Origin: JACQBY01 sp041486115
GTDB taxonomy: Bacteria; Nitrospirota; Nitrospiria; JACQBW01
Assembly (NCBI GenBank): GCA_041486115.1
Contig: JBGPKT010000052.1
Coordinates: forward strand, 1 to 15,779
Direction of reading: 5' to 3'
DNA: 15,779 bases
Shown: positions 6,383-13,507 of the stretch, piece by piece
Position numbering within the stretch: the stretch's first letter is position 1
How the letters are laid out: the number at the start of each line of letters is the position of its first letter
Notes under the pieces: model-generated
What the model was told of the DNA's origin: nothing
What the model saw: the letters and a program-made list of their open reading frames with translations, nothing else
The model's database searches: none
Made by a program: the position numbers and the translations under genes

Positions 6383-8365
6383 ATGGAAAGTAAATTATTT
6401 TCGGGAAAATATGAAATTCAGGGCGAGATCGCCCGGGGTGGAATGGGAGTTATTTTCAAGGCGCTTCATACGACCCTGAACCGGATTGTCGCAATCAAGG
6501 TCCTCCATGGTCAGTTCAGCGGCGATCCCGCTTTTTTAAAACGGTTTCAGCGGGAAGCTCGCGCTATGGCGCGGCTGGATCATGACAACATCATCCGCGT
6601 TTTTGACGTGGCGGAAGATACCGATGGGTCGCAATATATCGTCATGGAATTTTTTGATGGAAGCGATCTTAAAAGAATGCTCCTTGAAAAGGGAAAACTC
6701 TCTACCGGAGAGGTTCTTTCCATGGGGATCCAGATCGGAGAAGCCCTTTCCTACGCCCATTCTCAAGGGATCGTTCACCGGGATGTCAAACCGGGTAATA
6801 TCATGGTGGATAAAAGGGGAAGGATCAAAATCGCCGATTTCGGAATCGCCGCCGCTTCCGATGAAATGTCGGTTACCGTAACCGGTCAGATTATTGGGAC
6901 ACCTGAATACATGTCTCCTGAACAGGCAAAAGGGGAGCATCTCGATGGACGAAGCGACCTCTATTCCCTCGGTATGGTCTTTTTTGAAATGTTAAAAGGG
7001 AATACTCCGTTTGAGGGAGTGTCGAGAATGGCGATTGTCGGCAAACTCCTTTATGAAAAAGAGGAGCTCACTCTTCATTTTGGAGATCATGTTCCGGCCC
7101 GTCTCCAGGAGGTCATACGTTCTCTGGTTAGAAAAAACGCCGAGGAGAGGATACCAACCGCCCAAATTCTCGTAAATCAATTGGAAGAAATTCGGAACGA
7201 ATTTCCAAAAGAGTTCGTGCCGAAAGCGCCTTTACAAAATGAAGATGAGAATGAAAAAACAGTCATTCTTCCTCAACCAAAACCTAAAACTTCAACTTCG
7301 ATCAAAGCCCCCGTAAAAATTAAAGCGCCGAGCGTGCCGCCGGTTCGAGAAATAAAAAAAGAAGAAAAACCGCTCCCTTTCCCCTCGAACGTAAAATCCC
7401 AGTTTCCCGGCTGGATCACCGGCGCCATGGCAGGAATTGGCTTTGTAGTGCTCGTCGCGGTGGGAATTTACGCCTATTTTTCTTTTTCAAAACCTTCCGA
7501 TCCTCCTCAAGTTGCAGACAACAAAACAGAAAGTCCCGTTAATCCAATGACGGACGTCCGTGAGCTTCAAAACAGAATCAGAGAGATCCAGGAACAGATT
7601 ATCAAATCTCGCGGCGAGGCGGAATCGGCGGATGCCCGGCGCTGGGCTTCCGATCTTTATCAGTCGGCTGTTTCGGGTGAGGAGAGAGGGGCCAAAGCGC
7701 TTCAGGATGGGAGCACCCTGATTAATCAGCGAGATTATGAGAAATCCAAACCGCTGTTAGAGGATGCCAAAAACGCGTTAAGCAAGGCCAATGAAGAATT
7801 TGTAAGAGCGAAAGAAACCGCTGTTGGGAAAAAATCCGAAAATGAGAAAGCCCTTGCCCTGAATAAACAGTCGGAGCAGCGAAAGCGGATGGAAAAGGAA
7901 AAAGCCTTAGCGAAGATAAGAGATCTGGAAGCGAAAAAAAGAGAAAAAGAGGTAGTAGTTCTAAATAAAATCTCTCCGGCTGTCCATTCGCCGTCCCCTA
8001 CTCCGCCGGTTTCAATGCCGCCAGTTTCAACTCCTGCGGAACCAAAACCAGATATGGAAGTCGTTGGGAAGATCCTGTCAAAATTCAGATCGGCCTATGA
8101 AAACAGGGATTTAATCGGCCTTCGTTCCATGAGCGCGATGTCTGAAGAGAGAAACCATTTTCTTCAGGGTTTATTTAAAAATTTTAACGGAATAAAAATC
8201 TCTATCGCTGATTTCTCTCTCTCTCATGAAACCGTGAGCGCTCAGGTGGTGATCAACAAACTCTCTACGGCGACCGGTGAAAACGTTGTGCCGGGACAGG
8301 AATGGAAAAAGGCTAAAATTACGATTCGGAAAGAGAACGGGGTCTGGGGAAAAGTGATATGGTGA
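6383..8365 (+). CDS. Transmembrane Hanks-type Ser/Thr protein kinase with periplasmic coiled coil and NTF2-like end
   Basis: The product has 660 residues. The kinase domain (about 8-275) has GEIARGGMG (P-loop), VAIKVL (lysine), HRDVKPGN near 131-139 (catalytic loop), DFG near 152 and GTPEYMSPEQ (activation segment), so it should be catalytically competent. A Pro/Lys-rich juxtamembrane linker contains the acidic DENEKTVIL motif with T293. One membrane helix is at about 343-368. The periplasmic part has a long charged coiled coil (about 390-525), a Pro-rich spacer and a C-terminal about 95-residue domain resembling the NTF2-like fold (FRSAYENRDLIGL...W). It could sense an envelope cue. The ATG at 6383 was preferred over an upstream TTG at 6338 because it lies 4 nt after the previous stop and starts directly before the kinase fold. 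Similar kinases (PpkA) regulate T6SS in other bacteria. Confidence 0.9.
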   Translation: MESKLFSGKYEIQGEIARGGMGVIFKALHTTLNRIVAIKVLHGQFSGDPAFLKRFQREARAMARLDHDNIIRVFDVAEDTDGSQYIVMEFFDGSDLKRMLLEKGKLSTGEVLSMGIQIGEALSYAHSQGIVHRDVKPGNIMVDKRGRIKIADFGIAAASDEMSVTVTGQIIGTPEYMSPEQAKGEHLDGRSDLYSLGMVFFEMLKGNTPFEGVSRMAIVGKLLYEKEELTLHFGDHVPARLQEVIRSLVRKNAEERIPTAQILVNQLEEIRNEFPKEFVPKAPLQNEDENEKTVILPQPKPKTSTSIKAPVKIKAPSVPPVREIKKEEKPLPFPSNVKSQFPGWITGAMAGIGFVVLVAVGIYAYFSFSKPSDPPQVADNKTESPVNPMTDVRELQNRIREIQEQIIKSRGEAESADARRWASDLYQSAVSGEERGAKALQDGSTLINQRDYEKSKPLLEDAKNALSKANEEFVRAKETAVGKKSENEKALALNKQSEQRKRMEKEKALAKIRDLEAKKREKEVVVLNKISPAVHSPSPTPPVSMPPVSTPAEPKPDMEVVGKILSKFRSAYENRDLIGLRSMSAMSEERNHFLQGLFKNFNGIKISIADFSLSHETVSAQVVINKLSTATGENVVPGQEWKKAKITIRKENGVWGKVIW

Positions 8366-8368
8366 TAA

Positions 8369-9718
8369 ATGTTTGAATTTAAGGTCTACCTTGAGAAAAA
8401 ACTGATTCAAAAAACTGTTGTTTCCAAAGACAGGGTCTCCATAGGACGTTCATCCGAGAATGACCTGATTCTCTCCAATCCTCATGTGTCGCGAGTCCAT
8501 ATCATTATCCGCAATGATCAAAATGAAATCCAGGTTGAAAATAAGAGTATGAACGGCATTTTAATTGACGGCAAGAATATTACCGGAACTTCGCCCATCG
8601 GCTCGAAATCGCTGTTACAAGTTTTTCCATATGAAATAGAATGCTCTTTATTAACCCTTTCTGACGATGGAACCCTCCCCATATCAAAAGAAGAGGTTCC
8701 AATGGCCGCCGACAAAACCGGCCAGGCAAGCGGGAAAAGCAGTTTTAATGGAACGATACCGTATCATTTTGGAATGTTCGTTGGGGAGAGCCCGGCCCTG
8801 CAAAAGGTTTATCAGCTTATCGAAGATGTGGCCGTCAGCAATGCCACAGCCCTCATACGGGGGGAACATGGGACCGGCAAGGAGCTGGTTGCTCTCGCGA
8901 TTCATCAGACCAGCCAGCGTAGTGAAAAACCTTTTATTGCGGTGAACTGCGCCGCGATACCGGTCGATCTGATAGAAAGCGAACTTTTTGGCTATGAAAA
9001 AGGGGCTTTTACCGGCGCGCATACGGCTCAAAAAGGGAAGATCGAGGAGGCCAACGGGGGAACTTTATTTTTGGATGAGATCGGGGAATTGAGTTTGACT
9101 GCTCAGGCCAAACTTCTCAGATTTTTACAGGGAAAAGTCATTATGCGAGTCGGGAGCGCCCGGGAATTTCCGGTGGATGTGCGAATCGTGGCGGCCACCA
9201 ACAAAGACCTTGAACAGGCAGTTCGTGAAGGATCGTTTCGCCCCGATCTATATTATCGGATCAAGGTTGTTCAGATTAGTCTCCCGGTATTAAAAAGCCA
9301 TCCGGAAGATATTCCTCTCCTCGCGGAGCACTTTATTCAAAAATACCAGCAAGAACTCCAACTCGCTTCAAAGCCTGTTTTAACAGACTCCGCAATGAAA
9401 AAACTCCTTTCCTATCGGTGGCCGGGAAATATCCGCCAGTTTGAAAATCTTTTGTATAGCTCCATTATCTGTTTAAAACCCCCTTATATCCTGGATGAAT
9501 CGTCAATTCAAGCTGACACTCCAACCTGGAATTCCGGAACGGCCGAAGAGGAAGCTCCCATCGATTCACTCAATAAACAGCATCTCATAAAAGTGTTAAA
9601 AGAAAATCAGTGGGATACGGTCAAAACGGCCCAGGCGCTGAAAGTTAGCAGGGGAACAATCTATTACAAAATGAAAAAATATGGAATAGTCACTCCTGAT
9701 ATTAAATCCCTCTCTTGA
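8369..9718 (+). CDS. FHA-domain sigma-54-dependent transcriptional activator (bEBP)
   Basis: The product has 449 residues. An N-terminal FHA domain (about 20-95: SIGRSSENDLIL, SRVHIII, NGILIDG) takes the place of the receiver or PAS domain usual in enhancer-binding proteins. The AAA+ domain (about 130-370) has Walker A GEHGTGKE (165-172), GAFTGA (212-217) that contacts sigma-54, Walker B GGTLFLDE and a PGNIRQFENL segment. The C-terminus is a Fis-type helix-turn-helix (TAQALKVSRGTIYYKMKKYGI). It should hydrolyse ATP to open sigma-54 promoters and be switched by binding a phosphothreonine partner, presumably the kinase encoded 3 nt upstream. A matching -24/-12 promoter and twin binding sites lie directly downstream. 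The start at 8369 follows the kinase stop so closely that translation is probably coupled. Confidence 0.93.
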   Translation: MFEFKVYLEKKLIQKTVVSKDRVSIGRSSENDLILSNPHVSRVHIIIRNDQNEIQVENKSMNGILIDGKNITGTSPIGSKSLLQVFPYEIECSLLTLSDDGTLPISKEEVPMAADKTGQASGKSSFNGTIPYHFGMFVGESPALQKVYQLIEDVAVSNATALIRGEHGTGKELVALAIHQTSQRSEKPFIAVNCAAIPVDLIESELFGYEKGAFTGAHTAQKGKIEEANGGTLFLDEIGELSLTAQAKLLRFLQGKVIMRVGSAREFPVDVRIVAATNKDLEQAVREGSFRPDLYYRIKVVQISLPVLKSHPEDIPLLAEHFIQKYQQELQLASKPVLTDSAMKKLLSYRWPGNIRQFENLLYSSIICLKPPYILDESSIQADTPTWNSGTAEEEAPIDSLNKQHLIKVLKENQWDTVKTAQALKVSRGTIYYKMKKYGIVTPDIKSLS

Positions 9719-9726
9719 TCTAATCC

Positions 9727-9744
9727 ATTTCAAACATTTGAAAT
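9727..9744 (+). promoter_or_regulatory. Upstream activator site 1 (perfect 8+2+8 palindrome)
   Basis: ATTTCAAACATTTGAAAT has arms that are perfect reverse complements around CA. It lies about 157 nt upstream of the predicted sigma-54 transcription start, a normal enhancer distance, and 9 nt after the activator's stop codon. There is no GC-rich stem or T-run to suggest a terminator. Confidence 0.65.
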
Positions 9745-9746
9745 CT

Positions 9747-9764
9747 GTTTAAAATATTTGAAAT
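9747..9764 (+). promoter_or_regulatory. Upstream activator site 2 (degenerate copy)
   Basis: GTTTAAAATATTTGAAAT matches site 1 at 15 of 18 positions with an intact right half TTTGAAAT. Centre-to-centre spacing to site 1 is 20 bp, roughly two helical turns, as expected for cooperative binding of activator dimers on one DNA face. Confidence 0.6.
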
Positions 9765-9866
9765 AATTTATCTGTTTTATCAATGCTTATTTTTTTAAAA
9801 ACAATAATGTCTAATTGTTACAACAAGTTATATTGTTTGCAAGTAAGATATATTTTTTTATCATTC

Positions 9867-9882
9867 TGGCCTAAATTTTGCT
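9867..9882 (+). promoter_or_regulatory. Sigma-54 (-24/-12) promoter
   Basis: TGGCCTAAATTTTGCT carries the -24 GG (9868-9869) and -12 GC (9880-9881) with the canonical 10 nt between them, inside TGGC and TTTGC boxes. Transcription would start near 9892, about 32 nt before the ATG at 9925. It lies just downstream of a sigma-54 activator gene and two paired binding sites. Confidence 0.75.
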
Positions 9883-9924
9883 TCATATGGGTATATTAAT
9901 TTAGATTTCTGAGGTTTTAATAAA

Positions 9925-10446
9925 ATGTCGAATATTCTAAAAGTTTTATTAATATTTTTATTTTCCTTTTCCATCACTCTGGTTAGGCCGGCAACAGGAT
10001 TCGCGAGTTCAATGTCGGTGGATCTTGGATGGGGTAAACCATCTGTGGTCAGTCAAAAATCAGGAAAAGCGCATCGAAACATTTTAGTCTGGCCGGTTCA
10101 ACTCAGCAATAATACCCCCCATCGGATATCTCCCGCTCTTGAAATCGTCGCGGTCACGAATACCGGCAGACAATACTCCGCGCCACCCCTTGAAAAAGTA
10201 ACCGTGGTGTCACTTGGGGAGGTTCCAGGGATCAAAGGGTTTAATGAGGGTCTTTTCCCTCAAGCTTCCCTCCAGGGGTTCGCTGTTTTTAACGATTTTG
10301 ATCTTAACGCGACCAGAATTTCTTTTTATGTCGGGGGACTCATTGAAACCTCTAATGGAAATTCGGATTCAAACAAATTTGTTCTTATAACTTACGAGCG
10401 TAAAGGCTCGGGATGGGAGTGGATTGGCACAAAGCTTTTTGAATAG
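9925..10446 (+). CDS. Secreted protein of unknown function, sigma-54 controlled
   Basis: I do not recognise this 173-residue protein. It has a Sec signal peptide (ILKVLLIFLFSFSITLV) with probable cleavage after TGFA near residue 27. There is no lipobox cysteine, and no cysteine at all. The mature part is rich in beta-strand-like segments (ILVWPVQLSN, LEIVAVTN, RISFYVGG, KFVLITYER), suggesting a small beta-sandwich in the periplasm. It is the first gene after the -24/-12 promoter and its end overlaps the start of the phosphatase gene by 23 nt, so the two should be co-translated. A role in envelope sensing with the kinase's periplasmic domain is possible but unsupported by motifs. GAGG (9911-9914) precedes the ATG by 10 nt. 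Confidence 0.75.
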   Translation: MSNILKVLLIFLFSFSITLVRPATGFASSMSVDLGWGKPSVVSQKSGKAHRNILVWPVQLSNNTPHRISPALEIVAVTNTGRQYSAPPLEKVTVVSLGEVPGIKGFNEGLFPQASLQGFAVFNDFDLNATRISFYVGGLIETSNGNSDSNKFVLITYERKGSGWEWIGTKLFE

Positions 10447-11212
10447 TCTGTTTAAATTCGGGAAGCCTTCGATTTTTAAACCTCAGAGTTATGGGTTGTC
10501 TGATGTTGGAATGAAAAGAGAGCATAATGAAGATGCCATCTTTTTTTCTGACGAGGGTGGACTCTACCTGGTCGCGGATGGAATGGGAGGCCACTCTTAT
10601 GGAGAGGTGGCAAGTGCGCTCGCCATTCAAACTATTTCTGATATTTGTCTTAATAGGAACAGGGGAAATCACTCTTTTTCGCTAAAAGGGGCGATTCAGG
10701 AGGCCAATCAACGAATCCATCTTCTCGCCAAAGAAGAGATTGAAAAAGAGGGGAATACTATCAGGGCCGGGATGGGGACGACAATAGCGGCTCTTTATTA
10801 TGATAGCGGCCGCCTAACCATAGCCCATGTCGGTGATAGCCGAGTCTACCGTTTAAGAGATTCCCGGTTGGAACTTCTCACTCAAGACCATTCCCTTGCC
10901 ACGATGGCCCTCGTCACTGCTGGAGACAAGGGAGTAGAAAAACCCTTTCCTGCAAACCGTTTTAAAAATGTCATCACCCGAGCTGTCGGGCTTGATCAGA
11001 AGGTCGAAGTCGAGGTAAAAGAGGAGAAAGTCAAGGAAGGAGATCTTTACCTTCTCTGCAGTGATGGATTAACCAATATGGTCCCAGACACACTGATTCA
11101 GGAATTTCTTGTTTCTGAAAGTTCTATTTCCTCCGCCTGCAAAGCGTTAATCGATACCGCAAACCGAAATGGCGGAAAAGATAATATCTCCGCTCTTTTA
11201 GTCCAATTTTAA
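10424..11212 (+). CDS. PP2C-family Ser/Thr protein phosphatase (Stp/PppA-like)
   Basis: The product has 262 residues. All PP2C metal-binding motifs are present in order: SDVGMKREHNED (D37), VADGMGGHSYGE (D52), GMGTT, AHVGDSRVYRLR, QDHS, ITRAVG, LYLLCSDGL and GGKDNIS (D253). It is a soluble Mg/Mn-dependent phosphatase that should remove phosphate from Ser/Thr residues phosphorylated by the kinase encoded at 6383-8365. The start is a TTG at 10424 inside the preceding gene, with GGGAG (10415-10419) just upstream. A second TTG at 10439 is possible. An ATG is lacking before the conserved GLSDVG segment. It sits in the sigma-54-controlled transcription unit, apart from the kinase operon, which suggests induced negative feedback. 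PppA-type phosphatases antagonise PpkA-type kinases in T6SS control. Confidence 0.92.
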   Translation: MAQSFLNSLFKFGKPSIFKPQSYGLSDVGMKREHNEDAIFFSDEGGLYLVADGMGGHSYGEVASALAIQTISDICLNRNRGNHSFSLKGAIQEANQRIHLLAKEEIEKEGNTIRAGMGTTIAALYYDSGRLTIAHVGDSRVYRLRDSRLELLTQDHSLATMALVTAGDKGVEKPFPANRFKNVITRAVGLDQKVEVEVKEEKVKEGDLYLLCSDGLTNMVPDTLIQEFLVSESSISSACKALIDTANRNGGKDNISALLVQF

Positions 11213-11327
11213 ATCTAATTTGAATTCAGCTTATCTCGAGCCCACTAAAATGGTGATTTTTATTTGTCCCCAGCCGGGTGATTTTCTACAACTCAAAGAA
11301 GGTCACTGTTGCCTGACCATCTTTTTC

Positions 11328-11356
11328 TTGACAAATGGAGCCAAAATCATTAGCCT
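11328..11356 (+). promoter_or_regulatory. Possible promoter of the HD-GYP gene
   Basis: TTGACA (11328-11333) is a perfect -35 box. The best -10 at 17-nt spacing is TAGCCT (11351-11356), only 3/6. The remainder of the 173-nt gap after the PP2C gene shows no convincing terminator. Confidence 0.3.
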
Positions 11357-11385
11357 GATCAGCAATTTAGGAGTGATACATCCAT

Positions 11386-12828
11386 TTGTTGAAGAATGAA
11401 AAAATATTATTGATCGATCCCGAAGAAACGCTTCGTGGCGTGACTTCGAGCGTCTTAAAACATTACGCGGTCTTCCCGGTTGAATCCACTGAAAGCGCCC
11501 TTCATCGGTTACGCCATGAACCTTTTGATCTGGTCTTGATCAATCTTCCCCTCCATCAAACGCATTCTTTCTTTTTAAGGTTGAGAGAGTTTTATAAAGA
11601 TTTACACTGTGTTCTGTTAATTTCATTTCATGATTTGGAGGCCGTTGTCGGATTGTTAAAAACAGGACTTTGCAATTTTGTCCTGAAGCCGTTCACTCAG
11701 CAGGAGATGGTGAATAGCGTTGAGGAGTCCCTTAAAAAAGTCCGTCTCTTAAATGAAAATGTCCGGCTTAATCTTTTGATGCCCCTGTTTGAAATGACTC
11801 AGAGACTCTCTGCCCGGCCAAAGCCGGAAGACGTTTGCAGCCAGATTCTCAACCTGATGATACGGGAAAACGGTTCGGATTTCGTATCGTTTTCCTATCA
11901 AAACAGCCTGAGCCACCAGATTTTTAAGGAAATCAAGACTTCCCCAACAGGAAACCGGGAGGGGTTCTTAGCCTTTGTTGATTGGATAGAAAAAAAATTT
12001 TCAAAGCTTGAACATTCCATATTGATCACTGAACATAAAAGTGAAAATCCGGAAGTTGCCGATCAAATGAGGTCCAATCATTGTTCCTCACTGATGATTT
12101 ATCCTCTGATTTCCAAGACGCATTTAATGGGTTTTTTAATTTGCGGAAAAGTTTCAAAGTATCATTATTTTACAGGAAATGATAATGAGTTGTTCAGCAT
12201 CGTCGGAAATCAGATCGCCATGATGCTGGAGAATGATAGCCTGATCGAAGATTTGGAAGGGGCTCATTTTGAATCATTGAAGGTGTTAGCCTCTGCCATT
12301 GAGGCTAAAGATGCCTATACCAGCGGACATTGCGACCGTCTCGTCGAATACGCCATTATCATTGCTGAAAAATTAAACCTTTCGAGCCAGGAACGGAAGA
12401 TGCTGAAGTATGGAGCCGCACTTCATGATATCGGAAAAATCGGAATCAAAGACTCGATACTCGGCAAACCGGGAAAATTAACTCCCGAGGAGTATGAGGA
12501 GATGAAAAGGCATCCTAAAATAGGGTCGGATATCCTTCAAAATATCAAATTTTTACGGCCGGTAGCCCCAATTATTTATCATCATCAGGAATGTTTTGAC
12601 GGATCCGGTTACCCGGGAGGGCTATCGGGTGAGGAGATTCCCGTCGGTTCAAGGATAGTGGCTATCCTGGATACCTTCGATGCCATGACGACCGACAGGC
12701 CTTATCGAAAGGCGCTTCCCGTCCAGAGGGCCATTGACGAACTCATCAAATATTCGGGAAGACAGTTTGATCCCCATCTTGTCAGAGCCTTTATTGAAGT
12801 GGTCGAAGAAACAGGCCTAATCCAGTAA
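11386..12828 (+). CDS. Pseudo-receiver - GAF - HD-GYP c-di-GMP phosphodiesterase-like protein
   Basis: The product has 480 residues. Residues 1-120 follow the receiver fold (KILLIDPEE, FDLVLINLP, FVLKPFT), but the phosphoacceptor position holds N53 and the second acidic-pocket residue is P12, so it probably cannot be phosphorylated in the usual way. A GAF-like domain occupies about 130-285 (SLMIYPLISKTHLMGFLICG). The HD-GYP domain (about 290-475) is intact: GHCDR, ALHDIGKIG (H347, D348), HHQECFDGSGYPGG (GYP 408-410) and DTFDAMTTDRPYR. HD-GYP domains hydrolyse c-di-GMP. Activity may be controlled by the GAF domain or by a protein partner of the pseudo-receiver. The start is TTG (11386, with a second TTG at 11389) with AGGAG (11369-11373) upstream at long spacing. 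Its 3' end overlaps the convergent bioD by 12 nt. Confidence 0.9.
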   Translation: MLKNEKILLIDPEETLRGVTSSVLKHYAVFPVESTESALHRLRHEPFDLVLINLPLHQTHSFFLRLREFYKDLHCVLLISFHDLEAVVGLLKTGLCNFVLKPFTQQEMVNSVEESLKKVRLLNENVRLNLLMPLFEMTQRLSARPKPEDVCSQILNLMIRENGSDFVSFSYQNSLSHQIFKEIKTSPTGNREGFLAFVDWIEKKFSKLEHSILITEHKSENPEVADQMRSNHCSSLMIYPLISKTHLMGFLICGKVSKYHYFTGNDNELFSIVGNQIAMMLENDSLIEDLEGAHFESLKVLASAIEAKDAYTSGHCDRLVEYAIIIAEKLNLSSQERKMLKYGAALHDIGKIGIKDSILGKPGKLTPEEYEEMKRHPKIGSDILQNIKFLRPVAPIIYHHQECFDGSGYPGGLSGEEIPVGSRIVAILDTFDAMTTDRPYRKALPVQRAIDELIKYSGRQFDPHLVRAFIEVVEETGLIQ

Positions 12829-13497
12829 TTTCTCCCAAAAATATTTTTCATTTTCTTTTTTTAAACGTTGATTAAAAATCAAAACGGGCAGGCCTGTGCA
12901 TTCCCGAATCATCTTCGCATTCATGTTTAATGCTGGGTTTTTACCTGTTGCTCTGAGGTTCCGGCGATTTAAAATAATGGCTAAAATCTTTAATCCCCGG
13001 TTTTTTGCCAGATGGACGGTGAGAAGGGTCTGGTTGATAGTCCCTAATCTGTCAGGTGCGACCAAAAGCAGAGGGAGTTTGAGATCGCAGACGAAATCTG
13101 CCATATGATATCCCTTGAGGATCGGAACCATCAGTCCTCCGGCTCCTTCGACAATCATCCACTCCGATTGGGCAGCCAGCCTCCGGTACTCTTTTAAAAT
13201 GAAGGAAATCCGTATTTTCTTCTTCTCAAGAATGGAAGCCGCCAGCGGGGCTGCCGGGGTTTTAAACCGGCAGGGAGAAATGGATCCGATCGGATGTTGA
13301 GACCGGGAGGCCTTTTTTAAGAGATAGCCATCGGATTTTTCTTCCCGTTTGATTCCTGTTTCAATAGGTTTCATCACGCCGACCTGTTTTCCCTGCAAAA
13401 AGAGGTGGCGGGCCAGACGGCAGGCAATATAGGTTTTACCTACAGAGGTATCTGTGCCGGTGATAAAAATCTTTTTATGGTTATCTAAAAGTCCCAT
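12817..13497 (-). CDS. bioD: Dethiobiotin synthetase
   Basis: The product has 226 residues, normal for the family. ATP-dependent carboxylation of 7,8-diaminopelargonate to dethiobiotin is the known reaction. The P-loop GTDTSVGKT (14-22), the catalytic KPIETG segment (K43) and EGAGGLMVPI (117-126) are all present, and PDRLGTINQTLLT matches the family's later conserved block. It is the last gene of a minus-strand bio operon, 10 nt after the reductase gene. The ATG at 13497 places the P-loop at the expected distance from the N-terminus. bioA and bioB are not in the window. Confidence 0.94.
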   Translation of the reverse strand: MGLLDNHKKIFITGTDTSVGKTYIACRLARHLFLQGKQVGVMKPIETGIKREEKSDGYLLKKASRSQHPIGSISPCRFKTPAAPLAASILEKKKIRISFILKEYRRLAAQSEWMIVEGAGGLMVPILKGYHMADFVCDLKLPLLLVAPDRLGTINQTLLTVHLAKNRGLKILAIILNRRNLRATGKNPALNMNAKMIRECTGLPVLIFNQRLKKENEKYFWEKLLD

Positions 13498-13507
13498 ATT
13501 CCGCCTG

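Noticed and set aside
9779..9792. IHF-like site (TATCAA...) between the enhancer sites and the sigma-54 promoter
   Set aside because: The position is ideal, but the TTR half does not fit at the required spacing, so it is not listed as a feature.
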